Shown: in pieces, positions 1-4,536 of the stretch
Position numbering within the stretch: position 1 is the first letter of the stretch
How the letters are laid out: every line of letters begins with the position of its first letter
NCBI GenBank assembly: GCA_016178125.1
Contig: JACOTV010000034.1
Location: 1-6,764 of the forward strand
Source of the DNA: Candidatus Microgenomates bacterium
Lineage (GTDB): Bacteria; Patescibacteriota; Microgenomatia; UBA1406; GWC2-37-13
DNA length: 6,764 bases
Direction: 5' to 3'
The notes under the pieces: generated by a model
What the model saw: only the letters and a program-made list of their open reading frames with translations
Database searches by the model: none
What the model was told of the DNA's origin: nothing
Position numbers and translations under genes: made by a program

Positions 1-2
1 CA

Positions 3-212
3 GTGGAACAAGCGGGAAAAGTTCCTGGCCTAACTCTTCATTGGGAAAAGCACGAGGTAGTCCTCTCTGGAGATGAAAAGTCGATAGTAGACCAACTGGT
101 AAACCAATACAAATATTTATTCGGGCAGGCATCCGTAGAGGTTTGTAAAGAGGCTGTGAAGGATTTGGTACGTGACCTGCCTCAGAGTCAACGTCCACTA
201 TTACTTGGCTAG
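3..212 (+). CDS. 3' end of an unrecognised gene (partial at left edge)
   Basis: An open frame runs from the left edge to a TAG at 210-212. A GTG sits at base 3, but nothing upstream is visible to support it as a start, so I read this as the C-terminal 69 codons of a longer protein. The piece is soluble and mixed in charge. It has a short beta-like stretch (LHWEKHEVVLSGD) followed by a helical region containing LFGQASVEVCKEAVKDL, and ends in RPLLLG. There is no membrane segment and no catalytic motif I can name. The next gene starts 45 bp downstream from its own promoter, so the two are probably not one operon. I do not recognise the family. Good coding character and an intact stop make it likely to be a real gene end. 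Confidence 0.6.
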   Translation: MEQAGKVPGLTLHWEKHEVVLSGDEKSIVDQLVNQYKYLFGQASVEVCKEAVKDLVRDLPQSQRPLLLG

Positions 213-223
213 GGTGCATTAGT

Positions 224-252
224 TCCACATTCTATAGGCTATATGCTATAAT
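224..252 (+). promoter_or_regulatory. Extended -10 promoter for a leaderless mRNA (gene at 258)
   Basis: TGCTATAAT at 244-252 is a perfect extended -10 element. TCCACA at 224-229 lies 17 bp upstream and matches four of six positions of TTGACA. Only five bases separate TATAAT from the ATG at 258. A transcript starting the usual 6-8 bases after the -10 would therefore begin at or one base from the start codon. There is no Shine-Dalgarno sequence. The -10 match is seen directly; leaderless initiation is inferred from the spacing. Confidence 0.75.
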
Positions 253-257
253 AGGTC

Positions 258-1208
258 ATGGCTCATCCAGAAGGCAGATCCATATCCGAAAAATTTCGCA
301 AACAGGCTAATACTGCAAGAGAGTTTCTCCGTAGAGACGAACTGGTATATCCAAAAACGGCACTGGGTGGAATTGCCCGTGCTGGAGAAAAAACAGCTAA
401 AATAGTGGGGGCTACTGCCCTTGTAGCTCACCAGGTAGGCTCAGACTTTGAGACTGTATTTGCAACCAAGACTGCTGGTCCAATAGCAGGAGCGATCGTG
501 CCTACAGTAGCAGATGCTTTATTGTGTACTGTGCTGGCTGTAAGTGCTGGACGGGCAGATATTAGAAACCAACAAGCTAGCGAAGATGTCGATATTGAGG
601 GGAAAAAGCTACCTCACGAGCGAAAACTACTTGCACATATGTTACATCGGCTTGGAAATAAGATGCCTGTTCGTCACATTGATGCTGATATAGCGACGAT
701 CACTGCAGGTCCACAGGTTGGTATGGCTGCAGAAATAAGAGAAAGACGAGAGGAAAGAAAACGTAAAGGTAGAGCTACAGGTGCCCCAAGTGAACCCAAT
801 AAATATTGGGACCTTGCAATTAAACATCCTGGATTGTTTCTAGCTACTAATTCTATAGCCATATCCCAAGCAACAGATAGATTGCATGGGGGCGCAGCAA
901 ATACCTTATATGCAGCTTTGGCCTTTTTAGCTACGAAACGGGCATATGAGGTGGTGACGGATCCAGATAATCCTACAATCGCTTTTCGCGCATATAAGAG
1001 AGTTAAAAACAGAAACAGTCACGTGAGCTCTGAAGAGATAGACGGTACGCAGGCATTGCATAACGATGGAAGTCCGTCATTACATAAATCCTCTGGTCGA
1101 GTTTTTCCACCACATGTTGCCGAAATCTCCTTAGAGGATTTGGCTCCGCACAATGAGGTTAATGTCGTGCATATGTTTCCCGCAGACGCAGAAACAATCG
1201 CTGACTAA
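258..1208 (+). CDS. Unknown 316-residue protein with hydrophobic segments
   Basis: I do not recognise this protein with confidence. The ATG is fixed by the extended -10 promoter ending five bases upstream. The N-terminal 45 residues are basic and helical. Two hydrophobic stretches follow at about 47-60 and 74-97, then a polar region (100-150), a very basic stretch at about 160-172 (RERREERKRKGR), and a third hydrophobic region at about 189-228. A polar, probably disordered tail ends at ETIAD. The order of hydrophobic, basic and hydrophobic parts, together with G78-x3-P82-x3-D86, faintly recalls the GxxxDxxxD half of the CDP-alcohol phosphatidyltransferase signature. The DGxxAR half is absent and one aspartate is a proline, so it could at most be a non-catalytic relative. 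It converges on the minus-strand gene ending at 1224, with a 15-base gap. Confident as a gene, not as a function. Confidence 0.8.
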   Translation: MAHPEGRSISEKFRKQANTAREFLRRDELVYPKTALGGIARAGEKTAKIVGATALVAHQVGSDFETVFATKTAGPIAGAIVPTVADALLCTVLAVSAGRADIRNQQASEDVDIEGKKLPHERKLLAHMLHRLGNKMPVRHIDADIATITAGPQVGMAAEIRERREERKRKGRATGAPSEPNKYWDLAIKHPGLFLATNSIAISQATDRLHGGAANTLYAALAFLATKRAYEVVTDPDNPTIAFRAYKRVKNRNSHVSSEEIDGTQALHNDGSPSLHKSSGRVFPPHVAEISLEDLAPHNEVNVVHMFPADAETIAD

Positions 1209-1223
1209 CTGAAGTGTTAAGAG

Positions 1224-2303
1224 TTACTTCACCCGTCGTTCCCTATATCTGGCTGCGGTGTTCTGCATAACATTCCATAATGCAGGTTCAAGGTCGACGT
1301 CGTTAGGAAAGTCACGAGCAGCTTTTTCCTTGGCTTGTTCTACCATTCTCCAATCATGATCGGACCCTATGCGCTTCAAATATTCACCAATGTCCGTTGG
1401 ACCTCCTCGGTAAACCCGCCAAACAGGATCCTGACCCACTAAAGGCACTTGAATTTGCGCAAAAGATGAACGCACACTATGCGAATCATTCCATGAATCT
1501 GCCACTACGTAATCAAAAGGGCAGAAATTATTTTCTTGAATAAACTCCAGCAGCGCTTTCATATCCCAGGCAGGTGGTTCCGTATGTTTATTAAATGATG
1601 ATATCGCCATATACCCATTCGGAGTTTTTCGCTCTGTTGCGAAAGCAATCGATTGATTGTCCGGATCATCCCAGTAAAACGCAGAAACGGTAGGGACATC
1701 TAAATGCTGGTCTGGATGGGCGTTTTTTGCTTCCCAAGTTTCTTTTGTGTGGATGAAAACAGGGTCAACATGTGGATGATCAGGCTTGATAGGAACGATT
1801 ATATGTATCGCTCCTGCTTGCTCATATAGTTTTTCTAAAGCTTCTCTATTTTCGACAAATCTTTGGAAATCAGGGTGAACCTGCGTCCTGTCTATTAAAC
1901 CACCGAGATTTTTGGGATGAAGAAAAATAGGAAGCTTATCGTGAGGGCTTCGATCGGGTTTAAATCGAGAAAGAGCATTTTTTGCTTCAGGAAATCTTTC
2001 GTCACGAGGGGAAGGGACACGGAACACCGCTCCGAAAAGCCCTACTCCAAAAGCGACCCCCATTTTTTTTGGGTCTGCATAGCAGGCAGCTATAAGGTCG
2101 TGCTGAGAGGGGTCACGTGAATCAAATACTGGGATAATTCGAGGATCTTTTTCGCCATCAACAGAATAGTCAGGCACAAAAATAAGTGCTTGCACTCCGT
2201 CGGGCATATTTTGAGGATGCTGTTTTAATGCGGTTACTACTCCACGGTGATCCGGAGTAGGTAGGCTAAACATATTCTTAGGTCCGTGATGTTCGATTGA
2301 CAT
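1224..2303 (-). CDS. Divergent YrdC/Sua5-like domain protein
   Basis: This 359-residue soluble protein shows, in order, pieces resembling a YrdC/Sua5 fold. The family makes threonylcarbamoyl-AMP for tRNA t6A and binds nucleotide and RNA. GVAFGVGLFGAVFRV (82-96) lies where PTDTVYGL is usual. FKPDRSPHDKLPIFLHP (114-130) resembles the K-x-R...KPL-pvlv region. YEQAGAIHIIVPIK (160-173) resembles the PGPLT strand. GYMAISSFNKHTEPP (230-244) resembles the AVTSANLSGEPP motif and keeps S-x-N at 236-238. DYVVADS (264-270), SSFAQIQV (279-286) and VYRGG (297-301) resemble the usual DGG, STVVD and RPG elements. The nucleotide-binding motifs are altered and the protein is much longer than the roughly 200-residue TsaC, with extra N- and C-terminal parts. 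It may be a paralogue with another role or an inactive relative. The assignment rests on motif order read by eye. The gene stands alone on its strand. Confidence 0.5.
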   Translation of the reverse strand: MSIEHHGPKNMFSLPTPDHRGVVTALKQHPQNMPDGVQALIFVPDYSVDGEKDPRIIPVFDSRDPSQHDLIAACYADPKKMGVAFGVGLFGAVFRVPSPRDERFPEAKNALSRFKPDRSPHDKLPIFLHPKNLGGLIDRTQVHPDFQRFVENREALEKLYEQAGAIHIIVPIKPDHPHVDPVFIHTKETWEAKNAHPDQHLDVPTVSAFYWDDPDNQSIAFATERKTPNGYMAISSFNKHTEPPAWDMKALLEFIQENNFCPFDYVVADSWNDSHSVRSSFAQIQVPLVGQDPVWRVYRGGPTDIGEYLKRIGSDHDWRMVEQAKEKAARDFPNDVDLEPALWNVMQNTAARYRERRVK

Positions 2304-2325
2304 ATTAAATATTACAGGCTATAAT
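2297..2325 (+). promoter_or_regulatory. Consensus sigma70-type promoter, TTGACA-N17-TATAAT
   Basis: TTGACA at 2297-2302 and TATAAT at 2320-2325 are both perfect and lie exactly 17 bp apart. They drive the small gene at 2343, giving a predicted leader of about 10 bases with no Shine-Dalgarno sequence. The -35 box overlaps the start codon of the divergent gene (complement of 2301-2303). A second -10-like box, TATAAC at 2332-2337, sits five bases before the ATG and could give a leaderless transcript. Confidence 0.75.
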
Positions 2326-2335
2326 GCCGATTATA
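2309..2335 (-). promoter_or_regulatory. Promoter boxes for the YrdC-like gene
   Basis: On the minus strand, TGTTATAAT (complement of 2330-2338) is a perfect extended -10 element and would give a leader of about 20 bases. A weaker box, TAATAT (complement of 2309-2314), lies exactly five bases from the ATG and would give a leaderless transcript. No good -35 is visible for either. The strong box overlaps the plus-strand TATAAC at 2332-2337, so the two divergent promoters physically overlap. Confidence 0.5.
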
Positions 2336-2342
2336 ACACACT

Positions 2343-2708
2343 ATGAGTCATGAAAGACTAAGAAATATAGGAATGACTGCGGGCAAATTAAGTACTGCCG
2401 CAATATTTGCGTTGTCTCCTCTTACACATGCAGATGTTGCGTATGCTTCTGATTCTAAAATTACTTTAATCACCACATCTCAGCCTCACGAAACAAGTCC
2501 TTTCAATAATCCAGTGCCACAGTTAATCGATGTTGCTGCAGGAGTGGGAACAGCTGCTTTTATCCTTAAAAATCGGGCTCGTAGTGCAAATGCCCAAGAA
2601 ACGATGACCAAACTTCAAAGAACTGGCGACAGACTTGCTGAAGTAGGGATGGATTTGGCAGCCACTGCGGGATTCGCGGTTATAGTGACGATTGCTTCGC
2701 GCCTTTAA
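2343..2708 (+). CDS. Small exported or membrane protein, unknown function
   Basis: This 121-residue protein belongs to no family I recognise. The N-terminus looks like a signal peptide or signal anchor. R5, R7 and K15 form a basic n-region, a hydrophobic core spans about 17-27, and possible A-x-A cleavage sites end at A30 (THA) or A35 (AYA). A polar Ser/Thr/Pro-rich stretch (36-58) is followed by a hydrophobic segment at about 61-75, a charged amphipathic helix (76-100), and a last hydrophobic segment at about 101-119 ending in SRL. The simplest reading is a small protein with two C-terminal membrane helices and an N-terminal export signal. The start is supported by the promoter just upstream and by the signal-like sequence beginning soon after it. 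It is divergent from the YrdC-like gene and 134 bp ahead of the methyltransferase gene. Confidence 0.7.
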   Translation: MSHERLRNIGMTAGKLSTAAIFALSPLTHADVAYASDSKITLITTSQPHETSPFNNPVPQLIDVAAGVGTAAFILKNRARSANAQETMTKLQRTGDRLAEVGMDLAATAGFAVIVTIASRL

Positions 2709-2804
2709 GGGACTTTTATATAGGTGAATTTGATCTTCTTTATTCCGAACACTATAATTAAATTTTAAGGAACGCTGTTAACTACATAGGTGTGCTGCAA
2801 AATA

Positions 2805-2838
2805 TATAGTATAATACTATAACATACCAACTATAGTT
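2805..2838 (+). promoter_or_regulatory. Promoter with nested palindromes before the methyltransferase gene
   Basis: Bases 2805-2821 form a perfect 8-bp inverted repeat around a single central base, TATAGTATAATACTATA. Bases 2829-2838 form a perfect 10-bp palindrome, AACTATAGTT. The hexamer TATAGT or its complement ACTATA occurs four times here (2805, 2816, 2830, 2832). Three -10-like boxes overlap these repeats: TATAAT at 2810-2815, TATAAC at 2818-2823 and TATAGT at 2832-2837. The last lies five bases from the GTG at 2843. No convincing -35 is seen. The symmetry suggests an operator, but AT-rich promoters can look symmetric by chance. Confidence 0.5.
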
Positions 2839-2842
2839 TTCA

Positions 2843-4015
2843 GTGAGTCTTAATACGATGACCGCAATACACGAAAAATACAGGGATATTGGTACTCCGG
2901 AGGACTTTGCTCGTGCAGATGATGCACTGGGGAGGATAGCCGAGACCTTTGCTGCACAGCGTGAAAGACCGCTTGATCCTGTTATAGGTGCATTTCAAGA
3001 GGTGCTTCTTGATCGCTTTCAGCAAGCATCCCCTACAAGAGACTTTTATAGAAACATACTCGCGGAGCGATTTATTCCACCAGGTTTTGCTGTAAATCTA
3101 TTTTTCAGAGGTTCCCAAGCAATTCAGATGCGCAATGAAAGCGAGCCTGGTTATCCTGAGGGCTTCGAATCCTCCGAGCGTTGGGAAACAGCTTTGGATA
3201 GAATGTTGAAGGATGAAGAAGAGCGTAAATCCTTGACGGAGATTCTTTTACATAAGGACACAATAACGACCATTTACGAACGATATGCGGGTACAAAAAT
3301 CGCTCTTAATTTGATATTTCAGAATGGTATGCCTTTGCGAGTGGCTGATTTGGGGTGTGGAGCTAACTATGGGTTAAAGGGCTTAGCTGTAGATGAGCCT
3401 CTCTCAGGTGTATCCGGTGGAGAACTGCAGCCATTAATTGACAAGCGAGTGCCAATAGAATTTGGGATAGGCGTGGATTTAGCAGATATGTATGATAGAG
3501 AAGTGATACAGTGGAGAAACGAGTGCAGAAGGCCTGGCGAGCTTACGCATGAAGCCATGAGTAAAACTGCGGAATTTGAGAATCGTATATCCCACGCTGA
3601 GGATAAAATAAGGTTTATGCAGGGAGATCTATTAGATCTTAATCTTGCGGTGCCAACCCCGGTGAGATCCGATGGGCAGACTGGGTACCACGCAGTCGTC
3701 TTAAGTACGATGTGCTACCAAATGTCACCCGAAGACCAAGTATCTATATTAGATAGGGCACGCACTCTGTTGATAGATGGAGGCATCGTGATAATTCAAG
3801 ATTTTGCAAAAAGCGTTCCGAAATCGTTAAAATGTCCAATGGGCTTGGAGTTTTTAGATGACTGGGGCATAGATAGTTATCGCACTTTTGTCCTCAAAAA
3901 GAATGATGGTGAGCCAAAAGAACTTTTGATTTTTGATTCAGGGAGATGTAAAAATGTTAGAAGAGGAAAGGACTTCGATACATTCACTCCAAAAGAAATA
4001 CCAGTCGTGCCTTAA
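2843..4015 (+). CDS. Class I SAM-dependent methyltransferase, substrate unknown
   Basis: The 390-residue protein carries a Rossmann-type methyltransferase core after an N-terminal helical region of about 150 residues that I do not recognise. Motif I is VADLGCGANYG (167-177). The acidic residue ending the second strand is D212 in FGIGVDLAD. A GDLLDL stretch (261-266) fits the adenine-contacting motif III. YHAVVLSTMCYQM (282-294) is the motif IV strand. The helix ILDRARTLLIDGG and strand IVIIQDF (302-321) fit the later core elements. The long insertion between motif I and D212, and the polar tail after 350, are unusual. No substrate-specific motif such as NPPY is seen. GTG 2843 is preferred over the in-frame ATG at 2858 because a TATAGT box lies exactly five bases before it. 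It has its own promoter and converges on the GlcG/HbpS-like gene, with 12 bases between the stops. Confidence 0.85.
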   Translation: MSLNTMTAIHEKYRDIGTPEDFARADDALGRIAETFAAQRERPLDPVIGAFQEVLLDRFQQASPTRDFYRNILAERFIPPGFAVNLFFRGSQAIQMRNESEPGYPEGFESSERWETALDRMLKDEEERKSLTEILLHKDTITTIYERYAGTKIALNLIFQNGMPLRVADLGCGANYGLKGLAVDEPLSGVSGGELQPLIDKRVPIEFGIGVDLADMYDREVIQWRNECRRPGELTHEAMSKTAEFENRISHAEDKIRFMQGDLLDLNLAVPTPVRSDGQTGYHAVVLSTMCYQMSPEDQVSILDRARTLLIDGGIVIIQDFAKSVPKSLKCPMGLEFLDDWGIDSYRTFVLKKNDGEPKELLIFDSGRCKNVRRGKDFDTFTPKEIPVVP

Positions 4016-4027
4016 TTGTTCTGTTCT

Positions 4028-4429
4028 TCAGCCAAATGCCATAACTGCGGCCTGGGCGCATGCATCATCCTGTGTGACATCGTATGATCCTCCGACACCG
4101 ACTGCACCGATAACAATGTCACCATCTTTAATAGGCTGTCCACCTGCTATTGTCATTAAATCTCCACCGAGCGAGGATTCGATACCATATAGTGGTTTCC
4201 CTGGAGTTGAGTACTGAGCCATTCCTGCTGTTGGTAGGCCGATAACAGCGGAAGTATATGCTTTAGCATGGGCAAATCGAGGGCTTGCACTAATAGCACC
4301 CTCCATTCGTCTCGTTGCAACGGTAGTCCCGTGATCGTCGACTATAGTGACAGTAATTTTTATTCCTAGTTCTGAAGCTTTTGAAACGGCATTGTTTATG
4401 GCCCCTTGAGCCTTCTCGTATAGTCTCAT
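4028..4429 (-). CDS. GlcG/HbpS-like protein (PF03928 family)
   Basis: This 133-residue protein covers the whole compact alpha/beta domain shared by GlcG, haem-binding HbpS and the C-terminal part of PduO. Visible signatures are the strand ITVTIVDDHGTTVATRRMEGA (25-45), matching the usual V-x-V-V-D-x-x-G...R-M-D-G-A. The helix PRFAHAKAYTSA (50-61) matches the A-x-x-KA-x-TA motif. The C-terminal GGQPIKDGDIVIGAVGVGG (96-114) and TQDDACAQAA (119-128) match GG-x-P-I...vvGAIGVSGG...QDe-xxA. Family members bind haem, cobalamin-related or other small ligands. The ligand here cannot be told, although histidines at 33 and 54 are candidates. There is no signal peptide, so a cytosolic location is expected, unlike secreted HbpS. 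It is divergent from the histidine kinase gene, with 107 bp between starts, and convergent with the methyltransferase. Confidence 0.88.
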   Translation of the reverse strand: MRLYEKAQGAINNAVSKASELGIKITVTIVDDHGTTVATRRMEGAISASPRFAHAKAYTSAVIGLPTAGMAQYSTPGKPLYGIESSLGGDLMTIAGGQPIKDGDIVIGAVGVGGSYDVTQDDACAQAAVMAFG

Positions 4430-4434
4430 AGATA

Positions 4435-4462
4435 TTTATAAAATGTTAATGGAAATCAACAA
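4435..4462 (-). promoter_or_regulatory. Promoter of the GlcG/HbpS-like gene, apparently leaderless
   Basis: On the minus strand TATAAA (complement of 4435-4440) is five bases from the ATG. TTGTTG (complement of 4457-4462) is a fair -35, 16 bp upstream. The spacing places transcription start at the start codon. No Shine-Dalgarno sequence is present. Confidence 0.6.
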
Positions 4463-4498
4463 TAGTTTAGAGAAGCGTATTAATAAATGCAATACACA

Positions 4499-4527
4499 TT
4501 CAATGGACCAGTAATAATTGCTATTAT
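4499..4527 (+). promoter_or_regulatory. Extended -10 promoter of the histidine kinase gene
   Basis: TGCTATTAT at 4519-4527 is an extended -10 element with one mismatch from TATAAT. TTCAAT at 4499-4504 is a weak -35 at 17-bp spacing. The ATG is nine bases after the -10, so the leader would be only about two to four bases. An ATG at 4503 inside this region is closed by TAA after three codons. Confidence 0.6.
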
Positions 4528-4536
4528 GAACGTAGT

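Noticed and set aside
236..243. AGGCTATA occurring before both the gene at 258 and the gene at 2343 (2316-2323), as a shared regulator site.
   Set aside because: The distance to the start codon differs (22 and 27 bases) and it overlaps AT-rich promoter sequence, so chance is sufficient.
1210..1231. Inverted repeat TGAAGT...ACTTCA between the convergent genes, possible shared terminator.
   Set aside because: Only a 6-bp AT-leaning stem with a 10-base loop and no T-run on either side. It also overlaps the stop of the minus-strand gene. Too weak to call.
2709..2804. Terminator or small RNA in the spacer after the small exported gene.
   Set aside because: No stem followed by a T-run is visible, only AT-rich sequence with an isolated TATAAT at 2753-2758 that has no start codon near it.
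2858..2860. ATG as an alternative start for the methyltransferase.
   Set aside because: No -10 box at the local spacing and no Shine-Dalgarno sequence precede it, while GTG 2843 has TATAGT exactly five bases upstream.
3933..4217. A 94-codon plus-strand frame spanning the methyltransferase end and the GlcG/HbpS-like gene.
   Set aside because: It is out of frame with the methyltransferase and antisense to a clear PF03928 domain, so it is a shadow.
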